Below, in pieces: positions 17,056 through 26,478 of a stretch of DNA of 64,000 nucleotides (its first letter is position 1; every line of letters starts with the position of its first letter). The DNA comes from Streptomyces sp. TLI_053 (GTDB taxonomy: Bacteria > Actinomycetota > Actinomycetes > Streptomycetales > Streptomycetaceae), in NCBI RefSeq assembly GCF_900105395.1, contig NZ_LT629775.1:6661501-6725500 (forward strand), given 5' to 3'. The notes below the pieces were generated by a model. The model ran no database searches, had not been told where the DNA came from, and saw nothing but the letters and a program-made list of their open reading frames with translations. The position numbers were made by a program, and so were the translations under genes.

Positions 17056-19427
17056 GCACGCCCCGTCAGCCCTCCGGCGACGGCGCCGGCGGGCGCCGGA
17101 CGATCAAGGGCGCCGCGCCGCGCTCGGGTGCCCCGCGCGGACAGTCCGGCGCCAAGCCGCCGGCCGCCGGGCGGGCCCGCAGCCCCAAGCCGCCGCCCCC
17201 CGGGGCGCAGCCCGCGAAGCCCCAGCCGCCCGAGCCCAAGCCGCCGAAGCCGGCCAGGTCGCAGCCGGCCAGGCCGGCGGCCGCCGGGTCGCAGCCGCCG
17301 AAGCCGTCCGCCGCCAGGGGCCGGGCCGCGCGCGGGCAGTCGCCGAAGGACCAGCCCGCCGGGAACCGTCAGCCCCGTCCGCAGTCCGCCCAGGGGCGCC
17401 CCGCGCGCGGCGGCCGGCCGTCCGCCGCCACGGTCCGCCCGGCCGTGCGCGGGGTGCGTCCCCCGCAGCAGCGCCGCGCGGAGGGGCGCCCGCCGGCCGG
17501 TGCGCCGCCGCGCCGCCGCCCGCCGCAGCGCCGTCCGGCGTCCCGGGGGATCCGGCTGGCCGACCCGCGCCGCCGGCTGCGGGTGATCACCGTCGTGCTG
17601 TCGGTGGTGTTCTCGGTCTTCGCCGGGCGGCTGGTCCAGCTCCAGCTGCTGGACTCGGACGCGCTGGCCTCCGACGCCAACACCAACCGCTACCTGAACA
17701 TCCCGATCACCGCCGAGCGCGGCTCGATAACGTCCTCCGACGGCGTCGCGCTGGCCACCACCGTGGACGCCTACGACATCACCGCCGACCCGGCGATGTT
17801 CACCCCCGAGGCGACCGGCCTCCCCGACGCCCCCGAGCAGGCCGCCGCGCTGCTGGCGCCGGTCCTCGGCCTGCCCAAGGAGAAGCTCGCCGCCGACCTG
17901 CGCACCCCGAAGACCCGCTACAAGCGGCTCGCCGCCCAGCAGACCCCGGACGTCAAGAACCAGATCACCGACCTCAAGTCCAGCCTGGAGAAGCAGGCCG
18001 GCTCGCGTGCCTGCCAGGCCCAGAAGCGGCTGCTGAACAAGCCCGCCGACGAGGGCGGCCGGACCCGGGTCGACAACGAGTGCGTCAACCCGTTGGCCGG
18101 CGTCTTCAACCGGGACACCCAGAAGCGGGTCTACCCCTCCGACGGGCTGGCCGCGAACCTGGTGGGCTTCGTCAACGCCGAGGGCGAGGGCGCCGGCGGG
18201 CTGGAGCAGCAGTTCCAGAAGCAGCTGGCCGGCAAGGAGGGGCACAGCAGCTACGCCCAGGCCGGCGGCCGGCTGGTGCCGACCGCGGGCGGCTCGCTGG
18301 AGCCCGCCGTACCCGGCACCGACCTGCGGCTGACCGTCAACCGGGACATCCAGTGGGCCGCCCAGCGGGCCATCACCGACCAGGTCGCCAACGCCGGGGC
18401 GGAGAAGGGCTACGTGATCGTCCAGGACGTCAGGAACGGCCAGGTCCTGGCCATGGCGACCTCGCCCGGATTCAACCCGAACGATCTGAGCACGGCCAAG
18501 AACTCGCAGCTCGGCAACGCGGCACTGCAGGACGCCTACGAGCCCGGCTCGACCGCCAAGCTGATGACCATGGCGGCGGTGCTGGACACCGGCAAGGCCA
18601 CCTGGGACACCAAGGTCACCGTGCCGTACCCGCTGGTGCGCGGCGACGTGGCGTTCAAGGACGACGTCGAGCACGACACCTGGTACCTGACCCTCGCCGG
18701 CGTGCTCGCCAAGTCCTCCAACATCGGCACCATCGAGGCCGCCCAGACCCTCGGCGCCACCCAGCCCGAGGCCAACCGGGTCCTCTACGACTACCTGCGG
18801 AAGTTCGGCATCGGCCAGCAGACCGGTCTGGCCTTCCCCGGCGAGACCGCCGGACTGCTCGACAAGCCGGAGGACTGGAAGGCGTCCAAGCAGTACACCA
18901 TCCCGTTCGGCCAGGGCCTGTCGGTCAACGCGCTCCAGGCGACCTCGGTGTTCTCCACCATCGCCAACGGCGGTGTCCGGGTGGCCCCCAGCGTGGTCCA
19001 GGGCACCACCGCGCCGGACGGCAAGTACACCCCGGCCCCGGCGGGCGCGCAGTCGCGGGTGGTGAGCGAACAGACCGCGAAGACCCTCACCGAGATGCTG
19101 GAGTCGGTCGTCTCCGACGAGCAGGGCACCGGCGGCAAGGCCGCGATCCCGGGCTACCGGGTCGCCGGCAAGACCGGCACCGCCAACCGGGTGGACCCGA
19201 AGAACGGCGGGTACCGCGGGTACACCGCCTCCTTCATCGGCTTCGCGCCGGCCGACCAGCCCCGGGTCACCGTCTCCTGCGTGATCCAGGACCCGGTCAA
19301 CGGCCACTTCGGCGGCCAGCTGTGCGGCCCGGTGTTCAAGCAGGTGATGGAGTTCACCCTGAAGACCCTCCAGGTCCCGCCGAGCGGGAGCGAGGCGCCC
19401 AACCTGCCCGTCGAGTGGAAGCCGTGA
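17052..19427 (+). CDS. ftsI: Septal peptidoglycan transpeptidase (PBP3) FtsI
   Basis: Cross-links peptidoglycan at the division septum. The 791-residue protein has a Pro/Arg/Ala/Lys-rich cytoplasmic N-terminus of about 175 residues, one membrane helix (about 177-197), a dimerisation domain and a transpeptidase domain with the catalytic triad motifs STAK (Ser500, Lys503), SSN (555-557) and KTGT (707-710). Two cysteines lie in the dimerisation domain (ACQ and NECVN). The cytoplasmic extension is much longer than in typical FtsI. ATG at 17052 overlaps the ftsL stop. Five-base-scale spacing to the next gene is lost here: murE starts 93 bp on with its own promoter. Confidence 0.95.
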   Translation: MSTPRQPSGDGAGGRRTIKGAAPRSGAPRGQSGAKPPAAGRARSPKPPPPGAQPAKPQPPEPKPPKPARSQPARPAAAGSQPPKPSAARGRAARGQSPKDQPAGNRQPRPQSAQGRPARGGRPSAATVRPAVRGVRPPQQRRAEGRPPAGAPPRRRPPQRRPASRGIRLADPRRRLRVITVVLSVVFSVFAGRLVQLQLLDSDALASDANTNRYLNIPITAERGSITSSDGVALATTVDAYDITADPAMFTPEATGLPDAPEQAAALLAPVLGLPKEKLAADLRTPKTRYKRLAAQQTPDVKNQITDLKSSLEKQAGSRACQAQKRLLNKPADEGGRTRVDNECVNPLAGVFNRDTQKRVYPSDGLAANLVGFVNAEGEGAGGLEQQFQKQLAGKEGHSSYAQAGGRLVPTAGGSLEPAVPGTDLRLTVNRDIQWAAQRAITDQVANAGAEKGYVIVQDVRNGQVLAMATSPGFNPNDLSTAKNSQLGNAALQDAYEPGSTAKLMTMAAVLDTGKATWDTKVTVPYPLVRGDVAFKDDVEHDTWYLTLAGVLAKSSNIGTIEAAQTLGATQPEANRVLYDYLRKFGIGQQTGLAFPGETAGLLDKPEDWKASKQYTIPFGQGLSVNALQATSVFSTIANGGVRVAPSVVQGTTAPDGKYTPAPAGAQSRVVSEQTAKTLTEMLESVVSDEQGTGGKAAIPGYRVAGKTGTANRVDPKNGGYRGYTASFIGFAPADQPRVTVSCVIQDPVNGHFGGQLCGPVFKQVMEFTLKTLQVPPSGSEAPNLPVEWKP

Positions 19428-19482
19428 TCGACCATGGACAACGACCTGGCGGGTGCGGCCGCCGGTGCGCAAAAGGGCCGGT

Positions 19483-19513
19483 TTGGCCCTGGACACCCTT
19501 CGGCGGATAGCCT
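19483..19513 (+). promoter_or_regulatory. Internal, probably leaderless promoter of murE
   Basis: TTGGCC (19483-19488) and TAGCCT (19508-19513) flank 19 bases, and the hexamer ends seven bases before GTG at 19521. With no Shine-Dalgarno before that GTG, a leaderless transcript is the simplest reading. It would let the mur genes be expressed apart from ftsL-ftsI. Confidence 0.5.
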
Positions 19514-19520
19514 CTCCGCC

Positions 19521-21095
19521 GTGCCGAAACCCGATCAAAACACCGTGAGCCCGCCCCGCCCCGCGCGGACCGGTGCCCGGACGCTCGCCGAGGTCGCCCG
19601 TCTGCTGGGCCTGGACCCCGTGGAGGGGCCCGAGGTCACCGGCGTCACCCACAACGCCCGCGAGGTCCGCCCCGGCGACCTCTACGTGGCGTTCCCCGGG
19701 GCCAACCACCACGGCGCGGCCTTCGCCGGACAGGCCGCCGGAGCCGGCGCCGTCGCGGTGCTCACCGACCCGGCGGGAGCCGAGCTGGCGGCCGGCACCG
19801 GTCTGCCGCTGCTGGTCGTCGACCGGCCCCGGGCCCGGATGGGCGAGCTCGCCGCGGCCGTCTACGACCGCCCCTCCGAGCGGCTGCTGATGATCGGACT
19901 CACCGGCACCAACGGCAAGACCACCACCTCCTACCTGGTCGAGGGCGGCCTGCGCGGCGCCGGGCGCCACCCCGGGGTGATCGGCACCGTGGAGATGCGG
20001 GTCGGGGACGAGCGGATCAAGAGCGAGCGCACCACCCCCGAGGCCACCGACCTGCACGCGATCCTCGCCGTGATGGGGGAGCGCGGCGCGGACGCGGTGA
20101 CCATGGAGGTCTCCAGCCACGCCCTGGTCTACGGCCGCACCGACGGCGTGGTCTACGACGTCGCGCTGTTCAACAACCTGACCCCCGAGCACCTCGACTT
20201 CCACCCGGACATGGAGGACTACTTCCAGGCGAAGGCCCGGCTGTTCCAGCCCGGCAAGTCCCGCGCCGGCGTGGTCAACCTGGACGACGCCTACGGCCGC
20301 CGGCTCGCCGCCGAGGCGAAGATCCCGGTCGTCACCTTCTCCGCCACCGGCGCCCCGGAGGCGGACTGGCGCGCGGTGGACGTCCAGCTCGGCCCGGTCG
20401 GCTCGACCTTCCGGGTGCTCGGCCCCGGCGGCGTCGAGGCGGACGCCGCGGTCCCGCTGCCCGGCCCCTTCAACGTCGCCAACGCGCTGGCCGCGATCGT
20501 GCTGCTGGCCACCGCCGGACTCCCGCTGGAGTCGGCCGTCGCCGGCGTCGCCGCCGTCCCCGGGGTGCCCGGCCGGCTGGAGCGGGTGGACGCCGGACAG
20601 CCGTACGTCGCGGTGGTCGACTACGCCCACAAGCCGGACGCCCTGGAGGCGGTCCTCGGCTCGCTGCGCGAGGTGACCAAGGGCCGGTTGCACGTGGTGG
20701 TCGGCTGCGGCGGCGACCGCGACCCGCACAAGCGTGCCCCGATGGGCGGCATCGCCGCCCGGCTCGCCGACACTGCGGTCCTGACCAGCGACAACCCCCG
20801 CAGCGAGGACCCGCTGGCGATCCTCGCCACCATGCTGAACGGTGCCGCCGCGGTGCCCGAGGCCGAGCGCGGCGCCGTCCTGGTCGTGCCGGACCGCGCC
20901 GAGGCGATCGAGCTGGCCGTCGCCCGGGCCCAGGCCGGCGACACCGTGCTGGTGGCCGGCAAGGGCCACGAGCTCGGCCAGTACGTACGAGACGAGATCC
21001 GCCCCTTCGACGACCGCGAGGTGCTGCGCGAATCCATCGCGCGGACCACGGCCGGCCAGGAGAACCAGGGCACCCGAGGAGTGGACCAGCCGTGA
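19521..21095 (+). CDS. murE: UDP-MurNAc-L-Ala-D-Glu:diaminopimelate ligase
   Basis: Adds diaminopimelate to UDP-MurNAc-dipeptide in the cytoplasm using ATP. The 524-residue protein has the three Mur ligase domains: the P-loop GTNGKTTT (about 128-135), the carbamylated-lysine region EHLDFHPDMEDYFQAK, and the C-terminal DNPRSE motif (424-429) that selects diaminopimelate. GTG at 19521 is preferred over ATG at 19434 because the -10 TAGCCT sits seven bases before it and the upstream 29 residues are not Mur-like. Its stop overlaps the murF start. Whether LL- or meso-DAP is used cannot be told from DNPR alone. Confidence 0.94.
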   Translation: MPKPDQNTVSPPRPARTGARTLAEVARLLGLDPVEGPEVTGVTHNAREVRPGDLYVAFPGANHHGAAFAGQAAGAGAVAVLTDPAGAELAAGTGLPLLVVDRPRARMGELAAAVYDRPSERLLMIGLTGTNGKTTTSYLVEGGLRGAGRHPGVIGTVEMRVGDERIKSERTTPEATDLHAILAVMGERGADAVTMEVSSHALVYGRTDGVVYDVALFNNLTPEHLDFHPDMEDYFQAKARLFQPGKSRAGVVNLDDAYGRRLAAEAKIPVVTFSATGAPEADWRAVDVQLGPVGSTFRVLGPGGVEADAAVPLPGPFNVANALAAIVLLATAGLPLESAVAGVAAVPGVPGRLERVDAGQPYVAVVDYAHKPDALEAVLGSLREVTKGRLHVVVGCGGDRDPHKRAPMGGIAARLADTAVLTSDNPRSEDPLAILATMLNGAAAVPEAERGAVLVVPDRAEAIELAVARAQAGDTVLVAGKGHELGQYVRDEIRPFDDREVLRESIARTTAGQENQGTRGVDQP

Positions 21096-22492
21096 TCGCA
21101 CTGACCCTCGCCGAGGTGGCCGCCGCAGTCGGGGGAACCCTGACCGGCGCCGACCCGGACGCCCTGGTGACCGCCCCGGTCGAGGTCGACTCCCGCAAGG
21201 TCCGCCCCGGCGGGCTCTTCGCGGCCTTCGTCGGCGAGAACGTGGACGGCCACGACTACGCGGACCGGGCGCTCGCCGCCGGAGCCGTCGCGGTGCTGGC
21301 CTCCCGCCCGGTCGGCGGCCCGACCGTCCTGGTCGACAGCGTGGTGGACGCGCTGGGCAAGCTCGCCCGCGCCGTGGTCGGCCGCGCCGACGCCGCCGTG
21401 GTCGCGCTGACCGGCTCGGCCGGCAAGACCAGTACCAAGGACCTCATCGCCCAGCTGCTCCAGCGCCTGGGCGACACCGTCTACCCGCCGGGCTCGCTCA
21501 ACAACGAGATCGGCCACCCGATGACCGCCCTGCGGGTCGAGGACGGCACCCGGCACCTGGTGCTGGAGATGGGCGCCCGGCACAAGGGCGACATCGAGTA
21601 CCTCACCTCGATCACCCCGCCCCGGATCGGCCTGGTGCTCAACGTCGGCATGGCCCACGTCGGCGAGTTCGGCTCCCAGGAGGCGATCGCCGAGGCCAAG
21701 GGCGAGCTGGTCGAGGCGCTGCCCGCGGACGGCGTCGCGATCCTCAACGCGGACGACCGCCTGGTGCGCGCGATGGCCTCCCGGACGAAGGCCCGGGTGG
21801 TGTACTTCGGCGAGTCCGCCGAGGCCGACGTCCGGGCACGGGATGTTCGCCTCGACTCCACCGGACGTCCATCGTTCACGCTGAGCACCCCGGCCGGTTC
21901 CGCGCCCGTGCAGCTGCGCCTGTACGGTGAGCACCACGTCTCGAACGCCCTCGCCGCCGCAGCGGTGGCGACGGAGCTCGGGATGACCGTCGACGACACC
22001 GCCGAAGCACTGAGCGAGGCGGGTGCGCTGTCCCGCTGGCGCATGGAGGTCGTCGACCGGGCCGATGGTGTCACCGTCGTCAACGACGCCTACAACGCGA
22101 ACCCCGACTCGATGCGGGCCGCGCTGCGGGCGCTGATCTCGATGGGGGGGCGCGGCCCGGAGCGCCGTCGCACCTGGGCGGTGCTCGGCGAGATGCGGGA
22201 GCTCGGCGAGGACAGCCTGGCCGAGCACGACGCCATCGGGCGGCTCGCCGTCCGGCTGGACGTCACCAAGCTGGTGGCGGTCGGCGGACGCGAGGCGGCC
22301 TGCATGGAACTGGGCGCGAGGAACGAAGGTTCGTGGGGTGAGGAGTCGGTGCTGGTGTCCGACGCGGACGCGGCGGTCGAACTGCTGCGCAGTCAGCTGC
22401 GGCCGGGGGATGTGGTGCTGGTGAAGGCGTCCCGTTCGGTGGGGCTGGAGAAGGTGGCCGAGGCCCTCCTCGCGGACGGTGCGGCCGAGTAA
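21092..22492 (+). CDS. murF: UDP-MurNAc-tripeptide:D-Ala-D-Ala ligase
   Basis: Adds the D-Ala-D-Ala dipeptide, completing the cytoplasmic pentapeptide precursor. The 466-residue Mur ligase has an N-terminal substrate domain, the P-loop GSAGKTSTK (108-116), the NEIGHPMTAL and LEMGARHKGDI segments that are typical of MurF, and NDAYNANPDSM in the C-terminal domain. GTG at 21092 overlaps the murE stop by four bases; its TAA shares one base with the mraY ATG. It is therefore tightly coupled to both neighbours. Confidence 0.96.
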   Translation: MIALTLAEVAAAVGGTLTGADPDALVTAPVEVDSRKVRPGGLFAAFVGENVDGHDYADRALAAGAVAVLASRPVGGPTVLVDSVVDALGKLARAVVGRADAAVVALTGSAGKTSTKDLIAQLLQRLGDTVYPPGSLNNEIGHPMTALRVEDGTRHLVLEMGARHKGDIEYLTSITPPRIGLVLNVGMAHVGEFGSQEAIAEAKGELVEALPADGVAILNADDRLVRAMASRTKARVVYFGESAEADVRARDVRLDSTGRPSFTLSTPAGSAPVQLRLYGEHHVSNALAAAAVATELGMTVDDTAEALSEAGALSRWRMEVVDRADGVTVVNDAYNANPDSMRAALRALISMGGRGPERRRTWAVLGEMRELGEDSLAEHDAIGRLAVRLDVTKLVAVGGREAACMELGARNEGSWGEESVLVSDADAAVELLRSQLRPGDVVLVKASRSVGLEKVAEALLADGAAE

Positions 22493-23553
22493 TGAAGCAG
22501 ATCCTCTTCTCCGGCATGATCGGCCTGATCCTGTCGCTGGCCGGCACCCCCGCGCTGATCAAGCTGCTCGCCCGGCAGGGCTACGGCCAGTACATCCGTG
22601 ACGACGGCCCCAAGGCGCACCACAGCAAAAAGGGCACGCCCACCATGGGCGGCATCGCGTTCATCCTGGCGACCCTGATCGCCTACTTCGCCACCAAGGC
22701 GATAACGCGCGAGAGCCCGACCGCCTCCGGCCTGCTGGTGCTGTTCCTGACGACCGGTCTGGGCCTGGTCGGCTTCCTCGACGACTACATCAAGGTCGTC
22801 AAGCGCCGTTCCCTCGGCCTGCGGGCCAAGGCCAAGCTGGCCGGCCAGTCGATCGTCGGTCTGGCCTTCGCGGTGCTGGCCCTGCAGTTCCCCGACAACG
22901 CCGGCCGTACCCCGGCCTCGGAGCACCTCTCCTTCGTCCGGGACTTCGAGTGGGCCGTCGGCCCGGTCCTGTTCGTCATCTTCGCGTACTTCCTGATCGC
23001 CGCGACCTCCAACGGCGTCAACCTGACGGACGGTCTGGACGGTCTGGCCACCGGCGCCTCGGTGATGGCCTTCGGCGCCTACACCTTCATCGGCGTCTGG
23101 GAGTACGGCCAGAGCTGCGCCTACGTCTCCTCGGCCACCGCCAACTGCTACGACGTCCGCGACCCGCTGGACCTCGCGGTGGTCGCCGCCGCCCTGATGG
23201 GCTCCTGCTTCGGCTTCCTCTGGTGGAACACCTCGCCCGCCAAGATCTTCATGGGCGACACCGGCTCGCTGGCCCTCGGCGGCGCGCTGGCCGGTCTGGC
23301 GATCTGCTCGCGCACCGAGATCCTGCTCGTCCTGCTGGGCGGCCTCTTCGTGATCATCACCCTCTCGGTGATCATCCAGGTCGGCTCGTTCCGGATGACC
23401 GGCAAGCGCGTGTTCAAGATGGCCCCGTTGCAGCACCACTTCGAACTCAAGGGCTGGAGCGAGGTCCTGGTCGTGGTCCGGTTCTGGATCATCCAGGGCC
23501 TGTGCGTGGCCGTCGGCCTCGGCCTCTTCTACGCGGGATGGGTGACCGGATGA
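22492..23553 (+). CDS. mraY: Phospho-N-acetylmuramoyl-pentapeptide transferase
   Basis: Transfers phospho-MurNAc-pentapeptide to undecaprenyl phosphate, forming lipid I at the inner face of the membrane. The 353-residue protein is strongly hydrophobic, with about ten helices. Visible motifs are the KKGTPTMGG loop (about 43-51), DDYIKV (about 95, Asp-Asp for Mg2+), NLTDGLDGLA (the NxxxGxDGL signature) and the cytoplasmic PLQHHFELKGWSE loop before the last helix. The ATG overlaps the murF stop by one base and the TGA overlaps murD. Confidence 0.97.
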   Translation: MKQILFSGMIGLILSLAGTPALIKLLARQGYGQYIRDDGPKAHHSKKGTPTMGGIAFILATLIAYFATKAITRESPTASGLLVLFLTTGLGLVGFLDDYIKVVKRRSLGLRAKAKLAGQSIVGLAFAVLALQFPDNAGRTPASEHLSFVRDFEWAVGPVLFVIFAYFLIAATSNGVNLTDGLDGLATGASVMAFGAYTFIGVWEYGQSCAYVSSATANCYDVRDPLDLAVVAAALMGSCFGFLWWNTSPAKIFMGDTGSLALGGALAGLAICSRTEILLVLLGGLFVIITLSVIIQVGSFRMTGKRVFKMAPLQHHFELKGWSEVLVVVRFWIIQGLCVAVGLGLFYAGWVTG

Positions 23554-25022
23554 CCGACGCCGACCTGTCCGGGGCCCCGGACACCGACCTGCCGGACTGG
23601 TCCGGCCTGCCGGTCACCGTCGCCGGTCTCGGCGTCTCCGGCATCAGCGCCGCCCGGGTCCTGCACGGTCTCGGCGCGCTGGTCACGGTCGTCGACGGCG
23701 GCTCCGGCGCGGGCCTGAAGGCCCGCGCGGCCGAGCTCGAGGCGCTCGGCGTCACCGTCCGCCTCGGCGACGGCGACACCCTGCCCGAGGGCACCCGCCT
23801 CGTCGTCACCTCGCCCGGCTGGCCGCCGAGCAGCCCGCTGTTCGCGGCCGCCGGCCGGGCCGGCGTCGACATCTGGGGCGACGTCGAGCTGGCCTGGCGG
23901 CTGCGCAGGCCGCACCCCGCCACCGGCGAGCCGGCTCCCTGGCTGGCCGTCACCGGCACCAACGGCAAGACCACCACGGTCCAGATGCTGGCCTCGATCC
24001 TGACCGCCGCCGGCCGGCGCACCGCCGCCGTCGGCAACGTCGGCGTCTCGGTGCTGGACGCGGTGCTCGCCGAGGAGCCGTACGACGTGCTCGCCGTCGA
24101 GCTCTCCAGCTACCAGCTGCACTGGGCGTCCTCGCTGCGCCCGCACTCGGCGGCCGTGCTCAACCTGGCCCCGGACCACCTGGACTGGCACGGCTCGATG
24201 GAGGCGTACGCCGCCGACAAGGGCCGGATCTACCAGGGCAACACCGTCGCCTGCGTGTACAACCTGGCCGACCCGGCCACCGAGGCGCTGGTCCGCGAGG
24301 CCGACGTCGAGGAGGGCTGCCGGGCGATCGGCTTCGGCCTCGGCGCGCCCGGCCTGTCGAACCTCGGCGTGGTCGACGGCCTGCTGGTGGACCGGGCGTT
24401 CGTGTCCGACCGGGCCAAGAACGCGGCCGAGCTCGGCTCGGTCGAGGACGTCAGCCCGCCGGCCCCGCACAACATCAGCAACGCGCTGGCCGCCGCCGCG
24501 CTGGCCCGCGCCTACGGGGTGGAGCCGAAGGCGGTCCGCGAGGGCCTGCGGGCCTTCCGCCCCGACGCGCACCGGATCGCCGAGGTCGCGGTGGTCGACG
24601 GCGTCACCTGGATCGACGACTCCAAGGCGACCAACACCCACGCCGCCGCGGCCTCGCTGGCCGCGTACCGGCCGGTGGTCTGGATCGCCGGCGGCCTGGC
24701 CAAGGGCGCGGAGTTCGACGACCTGGTCCGGGGCGCGGCCGAGCGGCTGCGGGCCGCCGTGCTGATCGGCGAGGACCGCGCGCTGATCCGGGAGGCGCTG
24801 GCGCGACACGCGCCGGATGTCCCGGTGATCGAGGCGGCCGAGGGCCAGACTGGCGCGGTGGCGATGACCGAGGTGGTCCGCGCGGCCGCTTCGCTCGCCC
24901 GAACGGGTGACACGGTGCTGTTGGCCCCGGCCTGTGCCTCGATGGACATGTTCACCAACTACGGCGAGCGCGGAGACCTCTTCGCCGCGTCCGTCCGGGA
25001 GCTGGCGGACGGGGACCGGTAG
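23550..25022 (+). CDS. murD: UDP-MurNAc-L-alanine:D-glutamate ligase
   Basis: Adds D-glutamate to UDP-MurNAc-L-Ala. The 490-residue Mur ligase has an N-terminal Rossmann-like uridine domain (VAGLGVSGISAARVL), the P-loop GTNGKTTT (about 134-141), NLAPDHLDWHGSMEAYAADK with the carbamylated lysine, and DDSKATNTHA in the C-terminal domain. ATG at 23550 overlaps the mraY stop by four bases; an ATG twelve bases earlier is also in frame. A short gap with a new ribosome site follows before ftsW. Confidence 0.96.
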   Translation: MTDADLSGAPDTDLPDWSGLPVTVAGLGVSGISAARVLHGLGALVTVVDGGSGAGLKARAAELEALGVTVRLGDGDTLPEGTRLVVTSPGWPPSSPLFAAAGRAGVDIWGDVELAWRLRRPHPATGEPAPWLAVTGTNGKTTTVQMLASILTAAGRRTAAVGNVGVSVLDAVLAEEPYDVLAVELSSYQLHWASSLRPHSAAVLNLAPDHLDWHGSMEAYAADKGRIYQGNTVACVYNLADPATEALVREADVEEGCRAIGFGLGAPGLSNLGVVDGLLVDRAFVSDRAKNAAELGSVEDVSPPAPHNISNALAAAALARAYGVEPKAVREGLRAFRPDAHRIAEVAVVDGVTWIDDSKATNTHAAAASLAAYRPVVWIAGGLAKGAEFDDLVRGAAERLRAAVLIGEDRALIREALARHAPDVPVIEAAEGQTGAVAMTEVVRAAASLARTGDTVLLAPACASMDMFTNYGERGDLFAASVRELADGDR

Positions 25023-25095
25023 CGCGGCGGACGGCCTCCGGCCGCGGTCGCCGCGCCCGCCGGAGGCCGACGGGGCACGACAGAAGGGGAGCGTT

Positions 25096-26472
25096 GTGGC
25101 CGGGAGCGGCAGGGCGGGTGGTTCGGGCATGCCGGAGAAGGGCGGCCCGGCCGAGCCGCTGCGGGTGATCTCGGCCACCACCACCGCCTACAAGTCGGCC
25201 GGTCCGCTGGCCCGGCTGCAGGCGTTCCGGGCCCGGGTGCGGTACGCCCTGGACCGGCCGCTGACGCCGTACCTGCTGATCGCCGGCACGGTGCTGCTGC
25301 TGGTCGTGCTCGGTCTGATGATGGTCTCCTCGGCCTCGCAGATCCTCGCGCTGGGCCAGCACCGCTCGACCCAGTTCTACTTCTACAAGCAGTTGCTCGC
25401 CGTCCTGCTCGGCCTCGCGCTGCTGCTCGGCTTCGCCCTCGTCCCGGTGGCGGTGCTGCGGGTGATCGTCTACCCGGTGATGTTCGCCGTGATCGGGGCC
25501 ATGGTGCTGGTGGCGATCCCCGGCATCGGCATGGAGGTCAACGGCAACCGGAACTGGCTGGATTTCGGGGTGTTCCAGTTCCAGCCCTCCGAGTTCGCCA
25601 AGCTCGCCCTCGTGCTCTGGGGCGCCGACCTGCTGGCCCGCAAGCAGAAGACCGGCACCCTCGGCGAGTGGAAGCACCTGCTGATCCCGCTGGTGCCCGG
25701 CACCCTGCTGCTGATCGTGCTGATCATGCTCGGCGGCGACATGGGCACCACGATGATCCTGGTGGCCATGCTGTTCGGACTGCTCTGGATGGTCGGGGCA
25801 CCGATGCGGCTGTTCGTCGCCACCCTCGGGGTGGCCGTGGTGGTCTGCACCGCGCTGGTCGTCACCGTCCCGCACCGGGCCGAGCGGCTGTCCTGCATCG
25901 GGGTGACCAAGCTCGACCCGGCCGGCGCCTGCTTCCAGGCCCTGCACGGCGTCTACTCGTTCGGCCTCGGGGGCCTGGTCGGCTCCGGACTCGGCGCCGG
26001 CGTCGAGAAATGGGGCCAGCTCCCGGAGGCGCACACCGACTTCATCTTCGCCACCACCGGTGAGGAAATGGGTCTGGTGGGGACGCTGTCGGTGATCGGT
26101 CTCTTCGCGGCACTAGGCTACGCGGGTATCCGTGTGGCCATCGGTACGAGGGATCCCTTCGTCAGGTACGCCGCGGGGGCCGCCACCACCTGGATCATGG
26201 CTCAGGCCGTGATCAACCTGGGGTCGGCGCTGGGACTGCTGCCCATCGCGGGCGTCCCGCTCCCGCTGTTCTCCTACGGCGGTTCCGCCATGCTGTCGGC
26301 CATGTCCGCGATCGGGGTGCTGCTCTGCCTGGCACGCAGCAGCTCGGGCGCGAAGGCGGCCCTGGCCGCCCGGAGCAAGAACTCCCGGATCAGGAAGCAG
26401 CTGGCCCGGGTGCTGCCACGACGACGAACCACAGCGCGCCCGGTCCCAGGACCGGCACGCAGGGAGCGGTGA
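25096..26472 (+). CDS. ftsW: Septal peptidoglycan glycosyltransferase FtsW (SEDS)
   Basis: Polymerises lipid II glycan strands at the septum together with FtsI. The 458-residue protein has ten predicted helices starting near residue 56, with the SEDS signatures GNRNWLDFGVFQFQPSEFAKL (first periplasmic-side loop and helix), GVYSFGLGGLVGSGLGAG, PEAHTDFIFATTGEE (with the essential Asp) and PLPLFSYGGSAMLS. The C-terminal cytoplasmic tail is Arg/Lys-rich. GTG at 25096 has GGGGAG at good spacing; ATG at 25129 is possible but lacks a site. It lies 73 bp after murD and six bp before murG. Confidence 0.96.
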   Translation: MAGSGRAGGSGMPEKGGPAEPLRVISATTTAYKSAGPLARLQAFRARVRYALDRPLTPYLLIAGTVLLLVVLGLMMVSSASQILALGQHRSTQFYFYKQLLAVLLGLALLLGFALVPVAVLRVIVYPVMFAVIGAMVLVAIPGIGMEVNGNRNWLDFGVFQFQPSEFAKLALVLWGADLLARKQKTGTLGEWKHLLIPLVPGTLLLIVLIMLGGDMGTTMILVAMLFGLLWMVGAPMRLFVATLGVAVVVCTALVVTVPHRAERLSCIGVTKLDPAGACFQALHGVYSFGLGGLVGSGLGAGVEKWGQLPEAHTDFIFATTGEEMGLVGTLSVIGLFAALGYAGIRVAIGTRDPFVRYAAGAATTWIMAQAVINLGSALGLLPIAGVPLPLFSYGGSAMLSAMSAIGVLLCLARSSSGAKAALAARSKNSRIRKQLARVLPRRRTTARPVPGPARRER

Positions 26473-26478
26473 ATTTCG

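Noticed and set aside
19434..19520. Upstream ATG start for murE
   Set aside because: It would add 29 residues not seen in Mur ligases, lacks a ribosome site and would span the -10 element that fits a leaderless start at 19521.
16896..21101. Long minus-strand open frame opposite ftsI and murE
   Set aside because: Val/Gly/Asp/Arg-rich shadow of ftsI and murE with no recognisable fold.
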